From: Pelagibacterales bacterium SAG-MED13
Lineage (GTDB): Bacteria > Pseudomonadota > Alphaproteobacteria > Pelagibacterales > Pelagibacteraceae
Length of the DNA stretch: 59,163 nt
Assembly (NCBI GenBank): GCA_014654165.1
Contig: JACWDK010000006.1
Coordinates: forward strand, 1-59,163
Direction of reading: 5' to 3'
Shown: piece by piece, positions 16,211 to 23,475 of the stretch
Layout: each line of letters starts with the position of its first letter
Numbering within the stretch: the first letter of the stretch is position 1
The notes under the pieces: model-generated
What the model was told of the DNA's origin: nothing
The model's input: the letters and a program-made list of their open reading frames with translations, nothing else
The model's database searches: none
Translations under genes and position numbers: made by a program

Positions 16211-17541
16211 TTGCTGAGTTTATAGACCCAGCTATTTTGGGTTTCATTTTAGTTGGTGTAATGCTTTTTGCAATATTTGTAGGATTTCCTATATCATTTA
16301 CTTTAATATTTCTTGGATTTGTTTTTGGATATTTAGGTTTTGGTAAATTAGTTTTTTATTTAATGACCCTTCAGTTTTCTATGGTAATGACAGAACAAAC
16401 TCTTGCGGCAGTCCCGCTCTTTGTGTTTATGGGAATTATGATGGAACAAGCAGGGTTGATGGAAAGATTATTCTCAGCTTTTCAATTAATGCTCGCTAAG
16501 GTTAAAGGCTCATTGTATTATGCAGTATTATTTGTATCCGTGATATTTGCAGCTGCAACTGGAATTGTAGGAGCTTCTGTCACTATTCTTGGCATCATGG
16601 CGGCGAAATCTATGAACAGATCGGGTTATGATGTAAAACTTGCTGCTGGAACAATTACTGCTGGCGGAACATTAGGAATACTTATTCCTCCTAGTATTAT
16701 GCTTGTTGTTATGGGACCAATTATGGAAATTCCAGTTATTGACTTATTTGCAGCTGCAATTATTCCAGGAATATTGCTTGCCAGTTTATATGCAGCCTAC
16801 ACCACCATTAGATGTATGATTAATCCTGAATTAGGACCAGTCTTACCAGAAGATATGAGGGCAGCTAGTATGAAAGAAGTCTGGATAGAATTTTTTCTAG
16901 GATTAGTTCCACCTGCAGCATTAGTTTTTGCAGCACTCGGAAGTATTTTATTTGGATTTGCTACCCCAACAGAAGCTGCAGGTTGTGGTGCAATGGGTGC
17001 TTTACTTCTTTCACTAGCTTACAAAAAATTAACACTCCCTAAACTTCAAGAAGCTTTAGTAAAAACTTTAGAAATTACTGCGTTAATTATGGTTTTAGTT
17101 GCTGCATCCAATTTTTTTGGTGCTGTTTTTGCGCGATTAGGGACACCAACATTGCTTACAGAATTTTTGCTGGGTTTAGAAATGAATAAATACCTAATTC
17201 TTGCAATGATAATGGTAATGATTTTTTTACTAGGATGGCCTTTGGAATGGGTTCCTATCGTAATGATAATTATCCCAATTATTTTGCCTTTGGTAGAGGC
17301 TTTAGGATTTAACTTAACATGGTTTGCAATTTTAGTTGCTGTAAACTTACAGACCGCCTGGTTGTCTCCTCCCGTAGCATTATCAGCATATTTTTTAAAA
17401 GGTGTGGTGCCAGAATGGGATCTCAAAGATATCTATTATGGAATGATGCAATTTATGGTTTTACAAGTAATAGGATTAGTTTTAATTATTATATTTCCTC
17501 AAATAGCGCTTTGGTTACCGTCTCTCTTATATGGACAGTAG
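16207..17541 (+). CDS. dctM: TRAP transporter large permease subunit DctM
   Basis: This is a 444-residue protein with about 12 membrane helices. DctM motifs include AAVPLFVFMGIMMEQAG, ATGIVGASVTILGIMA and GTLGILIPPSIMLVVMG. It is the ion-coupled translocation channel that receives substrate from DctP. Length is typical. It is coupled to dctQ by a 4-base overlap and followed 25 bases later by an NCS1-type permease gene read the same way, which may share its transcript. Confidence 0.92.
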   Translation: MIAEFIDPAILGFILVGVMLFAIFVGFPISFTLIFLGFVFGYLGFGKLVFYLMTLQFSMVMTEQTLAAVPLFVFMGIMMEQAGLMERLFSAFQLMLAKVKGSLYYAVLFVSVIFAAATGIVGASVTILGIMAAKSMNRSGYDVKLAAGTITAGGTLGILIPPSIMLVVMGPIMEIPVIDLFAAAIIPGILLASLYAAYTTIRCMINPELGPVLPEDMRAASMKEVWIEFFLGLVPPAALVFAALGSILFGFATPTEAAGCGAMGALLLSLAYKKLTLPKLQEALVKTLEITALIMVLVAASNFFGAVFARLGTPTLLTEFLLGLEMNKYLILAMIMVMIFLLGWPLEWVPIVMIIIPIILPLVEALGFNLTWFAILVAVNLQTAWLSPPVALSAYFLKGVVPEWDLKDIYYGMMQFMVLQVIGLVLIIIFPQIALWLPSLLYGQ

Positions 17542-17566
17542 AAATTATTAGTTTAATATATTTCAC

Positions 17567-19024
17567 GTGAGACAGGAAAATTCAAAAAGAGCATTAATTA
17601 ATTGGGATCTAGTCACCGTAAATCCAAGTAATAAAAACTGGGATTGGCAAGACTTGTTTTGTTTTTGGGGTGTAAACATCCAGAGTGTTATTGGATTTTC
17701 CCTGATCACATCTTTATATTTAATCTATGATCTTAATACATTTGTTGTTTTCATAGGCACAATTATTGGTTCAGTCTTGGTTTATTTTTTTTCTAATTTA
17801 ATAGGTAAGCCATCTCAAAAATTTGGACTACCTTTTGTAGTTTTATTGAGATCTTCTTTAGGATTTAAAGGAGCAAAATATTTTGGTTTATTGAGATGCT
17901 CAGTCGGTATTTTTATGTTTGGAATTCAAACATATTTTTTATCTAAAGCATTTGGATACTTAATAAGAGTATTTATTTATTATTTTGAACCATCATTATT
18001 AGACAAAGAAATTTTTTTAATATTTTTTTTAGGTTTAAATCTTATTGATTGGGCTACAATAATAATAACTATAATCATTCAAGCACTTTTATTTAGTGTT
18101 GGAATGATTTTTAATAAAAGATTAATTAAATTTTCTGCTGTGCTAGTTTATTTGGGAATGATATTGTTTTTTTTTATAACCTTTTTAAGTGATGTTAAGT
18201 TTAGTTCCTCAGCATTTAGGGAAGCTCTAGATTTAACAAATTTTTTAGATACTCAAAATTTTATGCCAATAATTACGATTGCGGGAACTATTTTTGCCTA
18301 TTTTTCAATTATAATTTTAACCTTTGGAGATTTCTCACGATATGTAAGAAGCGAAAATCAATTAAAAAAAGGAAATTTTAGTTTATTGTTAAACTTAATT
18401 ATTTTTTCTTTTTTTGCTTTATTCATAGTTGTAAGCGTAGATTCTTATTTAAAATTTGATCCTGATAATATTGGAACAATATACACAAACCCTACCGACA
18501 TAATAGGAAAATTAGATAATTTATTAATTACAAATTTAGTTTTAATTTTTATGATTATTGCTTCAGCATCAACTAATTTGATAGCAAATTTTATTCCTAC
18601 CCAATATACCCTAATCAATTTTATGCCTTCCTCTCTTTCATTAAAAAGTTCAGGTTTTATAATTTCAATTTTGGGTTTTTTAGTAGCTATTTTTTGGTTA
18701 ACTTATTTAAGTCAAATCGGGATTTTGTCTTTTATAGACACCTTTAGTTCTTTTTTTGGTCCATTGTTTGGAATCATGATTTGTGATTATTATTTCATAA
18801 ATAAAGGAAACTTGGTAAATAAAGATATATATTCTTTGGAAACAAATGGAGCTTATTATTTTTCAGGAGGATGGCACGTTAAAGGAGTGTATTCAATATT
18901 CATAGGGTTTATTTTTTCAGCTTCTACTATTTGGAATAGTAATTTGATGTTCCTTCAATCTTATTCGTGGATGATTGGTGCTTTTATTTCTGGTTTTATT
19001 TATTATTTATTAGCTAAAAAATAA
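17567..19024 (+). CDS. NCS1-family nucleobase/cytosine-type permease
   Basis: This is a 485-residue polytopic protein with about 12 helices. It resembles the nucleobase:cation symporter-1 family (cytosine permease CodB, allantoin or hydantoin permeases): an N-terminal PSNKNWDWQDLFCFWGVNIQS, then FGLPFVVLLRSSLGFKGAK, and TFGDFSRYVRS in the centre. Substrates are purines, pyrimidines or related compounds. The start is GTG at 17567. A substrate cannot be fixed. It may be co-transcribed with the TRAP genes and with the following SDR, whose start is 4 bases after its stop. Confidence 0.85.
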   Translation: MRQENSKRALINWDLVTVNPSNKNWDWQDLFCFWGVNIQSVIGFSLITSLYLIYDLNTFVVFIGTIIGSVLVYFFSNLIGKPSQKFGLPFVVLLRSSLGFKGAKYFGLLRCSVGIFMFGIQTYFLSKAFGYLIRVFIYYFEPSLLDKEIFLIFFLGLNLIDWATIIITIIIQALLFSVGMIFNKRLIKFSAVLVYLGMILFFFITFLSDVKFSSSAFREALDLTNFLDTQNFMPIITIAGTIFAYFSIIILTFGDFSRYVRSENQLKKGNFSLLLNLIIFSFFALFIVVSVDSYLKFDPDNIGTIYTNPTDIIGKLDNLLITNLVLIFMIIASASTNLIANFIPTQYTLINFMPSSLSLKSSGFIISILGFLVAIFWLTYLSQIGILSFIDTFSSFFGPLFGIMICDYYFINKGNLVNKDIYSLETNGAYYFSGGWHVKGVYSIFIGFIFSASTIWNSNLMFLQSYSWMIGAFISGFIYYLLAKK

Positions 19025-19028
19025 GCTT

Positions 19029-19781
19029 ATGGAAAAAATTGCTTTTAATTTTAATAAAAGAACTGCTCTTGTAACTGGAGGAGCACAAGGATTTGGCTTA
19101 GATATAGCAAAACGTTTTTTAAAATCAGGAGCTAAAGTGATAATTTGGGATATAGATTCTGAAATGTTAAAAAAAGCAATTAAGAATATAAATGACCCCA
19201 ATCTAACCTCGAATATTATAGATGTATCAAATTATAAAGAGGTAGAAAGTTGCATTAATGATATTACAAAAAATTCTAATATAGATATTTTAATCAATAA
19301 TGCAGGTATTACAGGTCCTACAATGGCTTTATGGGAATATGATATTGAGATGTGGAAAAAAGTTGTAGATATAAATTTAATGGGAACCTTTAATTGCTGC
19401 AGAGCAATTGTGCCAAATATGATTAAAAACAATTATGGTAGAATTGTAAATGTTGCGTCTGTAGCAGGAAAAGATGGCAATGCAAATGCTAGTGCTTACA
19501 GTGTAGGTAAAGCAGGAGCTATTGGATTGACAAAATCTCTAGGTAAAGAGTTAGCAAATAAAAATATTGCCGTAAATGCTATTACGCCAGCTGGGGCCAA
19601 AACTAGAATTTTAGATCAAATGACCAAAGAACACGTTCAACGTATGTTATCAAAAGTACCAAGAGGGAGATTTCTAGAAGTCGAGGAATTTACCTCTTTA
19701 GTTTGTTGGCTTTCTTCTGAAGAAAACACTTTTTCTACAGCAGCTGTTTTTGATATTAGTGGTGGTCGTTCGACTTATTAA
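19029..19781 (+). CDS. short-chain dehydrogenase/reductase
   Basis: This is a classical SDR of 250 residues: TGGAQGFGLDIAK cofactor motif near residue 14, NNAGITG, catalytic serine in NVASVAG, the YSVGK active-site pair and a C-terminal DISGGRSTY. It is the second SDR in the window and is not a close copy of the one at 11345-12115. It lies 4 bases after the NCS1 permease gene, so the two probably share an operon. It may act on the compound that permease imports. Substrate unknown. Confidence 0.85.
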   Translation: MEKIAFNFNKRTALVTGGAQGFGLDIAKRFLKSGAKVIIWDIDSEMLKKAIKNINDPNLTSNIIDVSNYKEVESCINDITKNSNIDILINNAGITGPTMALWEYDIEMWKKVVDINLMGTFNCCRAIVPNMIKNNYGRIVNVASVAGKDGNANASAYSVGKAGAIGLTKSLGKELANKNIAVNAITPAGAKTRILDQMTKEHVQRMLSKVPRGRFLEVEEFTSLVCWLSSEENTFSTAAVFDISGGRSTY

Positions 19782-19915
19782 ATTTGAGGTTTAATTTCCA
19801 ATATTTTGGTAGTATTTGTTTTGGCACGGCTTAGCTTCACATCTTTGGACATAACTGGAGCAAAAATCAAGATTGACCAATAAATTAAGAGTATAAACAC
19901 TGATATTGTCTTCAT
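19778..19915 (-). CDS. possible 45-residue secreted or membrane peptide
   Basis: A 45-residue ORF runs on the minus strand in the otherwise empty 220 bases between the SDR and the DUF3047 gene. Its first half is hydrophobic (ISVFILLIYWSILIFAPVM) like a signal peptide or single membrane helix, and the rest is polar and basic. Its stop overlaps the SDR stop by 4 bases. No family was recognised. It is plausible because this genome leaves little unused DNA, but it is unproven. Confidence 0.4.
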   Translation of the reverse strand: MKTISVFILLIYWSILIFAPVMSKDVKLSRAKTNTTKILEIKPQI

Positions 19916-20001
19916 AGCATTTATATAAAGTTAAAAGTTGATTTTTGGATGTTTAAATCTTGTCAAAATAATGTATTAACGAATTTCTTTAAATTTAATT
20001 T

Positions 20002-20652
20002 ATGAAATTTTTAATAAATCTTCTTATTATCTATTTAGTATTTGTAAAATTAAGCCTAGCAAGTGAATTTAAAGTCTTCGATTTTACTGAAACTGAGCTG
20101 ACGGAGCTAAAAGTCAGAAAAGTGAGAGGGGCGGATAATAAAACTGTCTATACTTTGGGATCCAGTGAGGACGGTAAATTTTTAAAGGCCATTGCAGATA
20201 ATGCAGCATCAGGATTAGGAAAAGAAGTTAAGATAGATCTAAACAAAACACCTTTTTTAAATATTACATGGAAAATTGAGAAAGATTTACCTGGTATTAA
20301 AGAAGAAACAAAAAAAGGTCACGATTTTGCTGCTAGGGTATTTGCAATTAAAAAGACTGGCGCTACTCCACTTTCAAATAGAGCAATTAATTATGTTTTT
20401 TCAAGTAATAATGAAATTGGATTTAATTCGCCAAGTCCATATACAAAAAAATCTATAGATATGGTTCTCTCGACTACCAAAAATAATTTAAACGAATGGG
20501 TTAAAGTAAAAGTTAATGTAAAAGATGATTTTAAGAAATTTCATGATTTAGATGTAAATGAACTAGATGGATTAGCCATTATGTCTGACACAGATAATTC
20601 AAAAATGAAAGCTATTGCTTATTATAAGAATATTTATTTTTCAGCAAAATAA
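20002..20652 (+). CDS. DUF3047 domain-containing secreted protein
   Basis: This 216-residue protein has a signal peptide (MKFLINLLIIYLVFVKLSLA). The body matches the DUF3047 pattern: NITWKIEKDLPG, then GHDFAARVFAIKK, AINYVFSSN, an NEWVKVKVNVKDDFKKF segment and the IMSDTDNSKMKAIAYYKNIYF ending. The family is beta-rich and periplasmic with unknown function, possibly ligand binding. It is 24 bases before the thioesterase gene, likely in the same transcript. Confidence 0.8.
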   Translation: MKFLINLLIIYLVFVKLSLASEFKVFDFTETELTELKVRKVRGADNKTVYTLGSSEDGKFLKAIADNAASGLGKEVKIDLNKTPFLNITWKIEKDLPGIKEETKKGHDFAARVFAIKKTGATPLSNRAINYVFSSNNEIGFNSPSPYTKKSIDMVLSTTKNNLNEWVKVKVNVKDDFKKFHDLDVNELDGLAIMSDTDNSKMKAIAYYKNIYFSAK

Positions 20653-20676
20653 TTAATTATTTGATACAATATTTTT

Positions 20677-21099
20677 ATGCATGAAAATTTTTTTCATAAT
20701 GTGAAAATTTACTATGAAGATACAGACTCAGGGGGTGTAGTTTATTATGCTAATTACTTAAAATTCTTAGAAAGAGCTAGAACAGAAGCTTTATTTTCTG
20801 TTGGATTTAGTAATAAAAAAATTGAAAAAGATTATAATTCTTTAATAATAGTAAAGTCATGCAATATTGAATATAAGAAATCAGCATACCTTGAAGATGA
20901 ATTATCTGTGAGGTCATTTGTTAAATCAATCTCTAAAACTTCTTTTTTTATGAACCAAATAATATCAAAAAGTGATGAAGTTATTGTAGAGGCACAAGTT
21001 CATCTAGTTTTTGTGAACAAAAAAGGAAAACCTGTTAAAATTCCTGAAGAGATATATTCAAAATTTATACCTTTTTTTTGTGATAGCATTAAAGTTTAG
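20677..21099 (+). CDS. YbgC/Tol-Pal-type acyl-CoA thioesterase
   Basis: This is a 140-residue hotdog-fold thioesterase of the 4-hydroxybenzoyl-CoA thioesterase/YbgC group. The active-site motif VYYEDTDSGGVVYYANYLKF type is visible as YYEDTDSGGVVYYANYLKFL, with the catalytic aspartate in TDSGG. It hydrolyses acyl-CoA or acyl-ACP thioesters and in many proteobacteria is linked to the Tol-Pal genes, which are not adjacent here. Its 3' end overlaps the convergent uracil-DNA glycosylase gene by 11 bases. Confidence 0.88.
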   Translation: MHENFFHNVKIYYEDTDSGGVVYYANYLKFLERARTEALFSVGFSNKKIEKDYNSLIIVKSCNIEYKKSAYLEDELSVRSFVKSISKTSFFMNQIISKSDEVIVEAQVHLVFVNKKGKPVKIPEEIYSKFIPFFCDSIKV

Positions 21100-21769
21100 C
21101 TAGTTTTTTAGCCTTTTTAAATAAATCTATCATCATCTTGCTAGAGATTAGTTTTGTATTAACATTTCGAGGGCTTGGATGGTAACTTGGAATAATGATT
21201 AATCCATTTGGTAAGTATTGAATTTTTCCGTGTTTGAAAACTAATTTTTTTTTGATCTGAAACTTATCTTTATAAAAATTTCCACAGTTATCGAATGCTA
21301 CTTTTCCAAGAGTAACTATTACTTTTAATTTTCTTAGATATAGGATTTCTTCACTAAAAAATTTCGAACAATTGGATAATTCTTTAAGAAGAGGTTTATC
21401 CTCTGGTGGCACACATTTAAGAATATTTGTAATATATGTCGATTTTAATTTAAGGTTATCCTTTAAATTTATAGAATACGGATTATTTGAAATTCCCACT
21501 TTATGCAAACATTTAAATAAAAAATCTCCAGATTTATCTCCGGTAAAAGCTCTACCGGTTCTAGTACCTCCATGAGCAGCTGGTGCTAAACCAATAATTG
21601 CTAATTTTGAATTTAAATTACCAAATCCTGGCACAGGTTTCCCCCAATATACTTCATCTAAATTTTGTTTTCTTTTATTGGTACTAACTTTATTTATAAA
21701 TTTAACTAATCGAGGACATTTTTTACAGTTAACTATTGTTTTATTCAAATTATTTAATTTAATATCCAT
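21089..21769 (-). CDS. type-5 uracil-DNA glycosylase (UDGb)
   Basis: This 226-residue protein of the uracil-DNA glycosylase superfamily has the UDGb active-site motif GLAPAAHGGTRTGRAFTGD, the downstream SGDFLFKCLHKVGIS, and the C-terminal SYHPSPRNVNT motif. Cysteines near the N-terminus (CKKC, residues 15-18) and later (LKC, DNC) are placed to hold the [4Fe-4S] cluster of families 4 and 5. It removes uracil, and in family 5 also hypoxanthine and other deaminated bases, from DNA. It is divergent from the histidine phosphatase gene with only 2 bases between start codons. Confidence 0.87.
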   Translation of the reverse strand: MDIKLNNLNKTIVNCKKCPRLVKFINKVSTNKRKQNLDEVYWGKPVPGFGNLNSKLAIIGLAPAAHGGTRTGRAFTGDKSGDFLFKCLHKVGISNNPYSINLKDNLKLKSTYITNILKCVPPEDKPLLKELSNCSKFFSEEILYLRKLKVIVTLGKVAFDNCGNFYKDKFQIKKKLVFKHGKIQYLPNGLIIIPSYHPSPRNVNTKLISSKMMIDLFKKAKKLAKL

Positions 21770-21771
21770 AA

Positions 21772-22329
21772 ATGAAATTTTTAAAATTCATAATTATATT
21801 ATTTATATCTTTAACATCATCTGTTAAAGCAGATTTAAATAAAAATTTATTAGACCAATTAAGTGAAGGGGGAAAATTAATATTTATAAGACATGCTTAC
21901 GCACCTGGAAATGGTGACCCAGACAATTTCAATTTAAACGATTGTTCCACTCAAAGAAATTTAAGTGAAGAGGGCAGAATCCAAGCAAAAAATATTGGTA
22001 AATTTTTTAAAAAAAATAAGGTTAAAATAGAAAAAATTTTATCAAGTGAATGGTGCAGATGCAAAGAAACCGCAGATATATCCTTCCAAAAGTATAATAC
22101 AAAAGAATTTTTAAATTCATTTTATAGTGCCAGATTTTCAAAAAATAAAACTAAGCAAATATTAGATTTAAAGAAATATATTAAAGATTTCAATAGTAAG
22201 AAAAATTTAGTATTGGTGACTCATTATGTGGTAATTTCAGAAGTTTTAAACTATGGTCCTTCTTCAGGTGAAATTGTTATCTCTGATAAAAAATTTAATA
22301 AGATAGGCAGAATTGAAATAGATTATTAG
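21772..22329 (+). CDS. secreted histidine phosphatase superfamily protein
   Basis: This 185-residue protein has a signal peptide (MKFLKFIIILFISLTSSVKA). The phosphoglycerate mutase-like active-site sequence is LIFIRHAYAPGNGDP, with RHA in place of the common RHG, followed by LSSEWCRCKETA and a second catalytic histidine in LVLVTHYVVISEV. It is probably a periplasmic phosphohydrolase with unknown substrate. The gene starts 2 bases from the divergent UDG start, so its promoter must lie inside that gene. Confidence 0.83.
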   Translation: MKFLKFIIILFISLTSSVKADLNKNLLDQLSEGGKLIFIRHAYAPGNGDPDNFNLNDCSTQRNLSEEGRIQAKNIGKFFKKNKVKIEKILSSEWCRCKETADISFQKYNTKEFLNSFYSARFSKNKTKQILDLKKYIKDFNSKKNLVLVTHYVVISEVLNYGPSSGEIVISDKKFNKIGRIEIDY

Positions 22330-22336
22330 AAATATT

Positions 22337-22462
22337 ATGTCTTCAAAAAGAGCAATGAAACAAGCCCAGAAACAAGCTTATGCTAAGCACAGAAGTAATA
22401 TAACGAACAATAGATTTGGATCAAAAAAAAGAAATATCTCTAAAAATAAGAAAAAAAATTAA
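22337..22462 (+). CDS. 41-residue highly basic small protein
   Basis: This short ORF starts 7 bases after the histidine phosphatase gene. About a third of its 41 residues are lysine or arginine (SSKRAMKQAQKQAYAKHRS, then KKRNISKNKKKN at the end). Such a composition suggests nucleic-acid or ribosome binding, but no family was recognised. Its stop overlaps the stop of the convergent gene by 4 bases. Confidence 0.5.
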   Translation: MSSKRAMKQAQKQAYAKHRSNITNNRFGSKKRNISKNKKKN

Positions 22463-22887
22463 CTTTCTTTCTGAAATTTCTCAATTTTTTTACAAGTAGA
22501 AATTTTTGTCAAACCAACTTCATCATTTAATACAGTTTTCATAAAAATTTCTTGTTTTCCGATTTCAAATAAGATTTGAGTATAAAATTGTGGATATCCA
22601 TGTTTGTGGGTTAATATTTTTTTATCCTCAACGTAGATATTTCTAACATAAGAATTGGATTTTTTAACACTCAGATCGGTAATCTTATATTTTTTAAATG
22701 TCTTCTCTTTGTATACGTAATTTCTTTTTAAAATTAATTCATCTAAATTTAATATGTACTCATTTTTTATAAATTCGTCCTGCTTATCATCACATGAACT
22801 CATAATTATTATTTCTGAACTAAGATTTTGTATTGGATAAAAAATTGTAAATATTAATAAAAATTTAAAAAAATTACTTTTTTTCAT
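22459..22887 (-). CDS. uncharacterised secreted protein
   Basis: This 142-residue protein has an N-terminal signal peptide (FFKFLLIFTIFYPIQNLSS). The mature part is polar, with two cysteines (SSCDD near the N-terminus, STCKK near the C-terminus) that could form a disulfide in the periplasm. No family was recognised. It is the last gene of a three-gene minus-strand group and overlaps the start of the small membrane-protein gene upstream by 14 bases. Confidence 0.75.
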   Translation of the reverse strand: MKKSNFFKFLLIFTIFYPIQNLSSEIIIMSSCDDKQDEFIKNEYILNLDELILKRNYVYKEKTFKKYKITDLSVKKSNSYVRNIYVEDKKILTHKHGYPQFYTQILFEIGKQEIFMKTVLNDEVGLTKISTCKKIEKFQKES

Positions 22888-23047
22888 GTTTGTCAGAAAA
22901 AAATATGCCTATTAAAAGTAAGGCTGTCCAACCAAGACCCAAGAGGCCTTTAAGTATACTTGTTTCTGCACTCCAAATATCAAGAAATAAAGCGCCAAAA
23001 ACAAGACCTAAAATATAGATTATTATTACAATTGAAGTTCTACTCAT
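22874..23047 (-). CDS. 57-residue two-helix membrane protein
   Basis: This ORF has an ATG at 23045-23047 and a stop at 22874-22876. It encodes two hydrophobic helices (IVIIIYILGLVFGALFLDIW and LLGLGWTALLLIGIFF) joined by a short polar turn, and ends in charged SDKHEKK. It overlaps the DUF1289 gene upstream by 8 bases and the secreted-protein gene downstream by 14, the coupled arrangement expected of a real operon member. Function unknown. Confidence 0.65.
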   Translation of the reverse strand: MSRTSIVIIIYILGLVFGALFLDIWSAETSILKGLLGLGWTALLLIGIFFSDKHEKK

Positions 23048-23291
23048 TATTTAAATTTTTTTTGAAAAGAGAAATACCATTTTTTATTTTATATGTATAG
23101 GACTCTTGGAAACTTTCTAATTGCCAACCTGTCAATCTTCTTTTTATAACTTCAATATTTTCTATCTTCCATTGATCATTAGTTTCTTCTAGCTTCCAAA
23201 TTTTTTTTTCATCCTTCGTTCTACCACAACCATAACAATATCCAGTTTTTGGATCAGTTTTACAAATACTTATGCACGGTGAAACAATCAT
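23040..23291 (-). CDS. DUF1289 domain-containing protein
   Basis: This is an 83-residue protein with the DUF1289 cysteine pattern SPCISICKTDPKTGYCYGCG followed by RTKDEKKIWKLE. The four cysteines probably bind a metal or iron-sulfur cluster. The function of the family is unknown. It is the first gene of a minus-strand three-gene group and is divergent from the tRNA-Leu/trigger factor unit. Confidence 0.88.
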   Translation of the reverse strand: MIVSPCISICKTDPKTGYCYGCGRTKDEKKIWKLEETNDQWKIENIEVIKRRLTGWQLESFQESYTYKIKNGISLFKKNLNNE

Positions 23292-23337
23292 ATTAATATT
23301 ATAGAGGAAAATTAATCTAATTTACAATAAATGTCGT

Positions 23338-23365
23338 TGGACAAATAGTTTCAATAATATATAAA
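23338..23365 (+). promoter_or_regulatory. candidate sigma70 promoter of tRNA-Leu
   Basis: TGGACA (23338-23343) and TATAAA (23360-23365) are separated by 16 bases. The predicted start of transcription falls about 8 bases before the tRNA. This would drive both the tRNA and the trigger factor gene behind it. Confidence 0.5.
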
Positions 23366-23379
23366 ACCACCTAATTTGT

Positions 23380-23464
23380 GGGGCGATGGCGGAATTGGTA
23401 GACGCGTCGGTCTTAGGAACCGATAGAGCAATCTGTGAAGGTTCGAGTCCTTTTCGCCCTACCA
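23380..23464 (+). tRNA. tRNA-Leu (anticodon UAG)
   Basis: The acceptor stem GGGGCGA pairs with TCGCCCT, followed by discriminator A and an encoded CCA (23462-23464). The anticodon loop CTTAGGA carries TAG at 23414-23416. A long variable arm (after ACCGATA) fits tRNA-Leu, and the T-arm GGTTCGAGTCC is standard. The trigger factor start codon follows only 11 bases later, so the two genes are surely co-transcribed and separated by tRNA processing. Confidence 0.95.
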
Positions 23465-23475
23465 TTAATTTGATT

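Noticed and set aside
17046-17426. 126-residue minus-strand ORF inside dctM
   Set aside because: Its composition reflects the antisense of hydrophobic DctM codons, and dctM is clearly real.
23386-23475. N-terminal extension of the trigger factor frame through the tRNA-Leu gene
   Set aside because: The frame is open by chance across the tRNA. Trigger factor homology begins at ATG 23476 (MKVTIENKKG).
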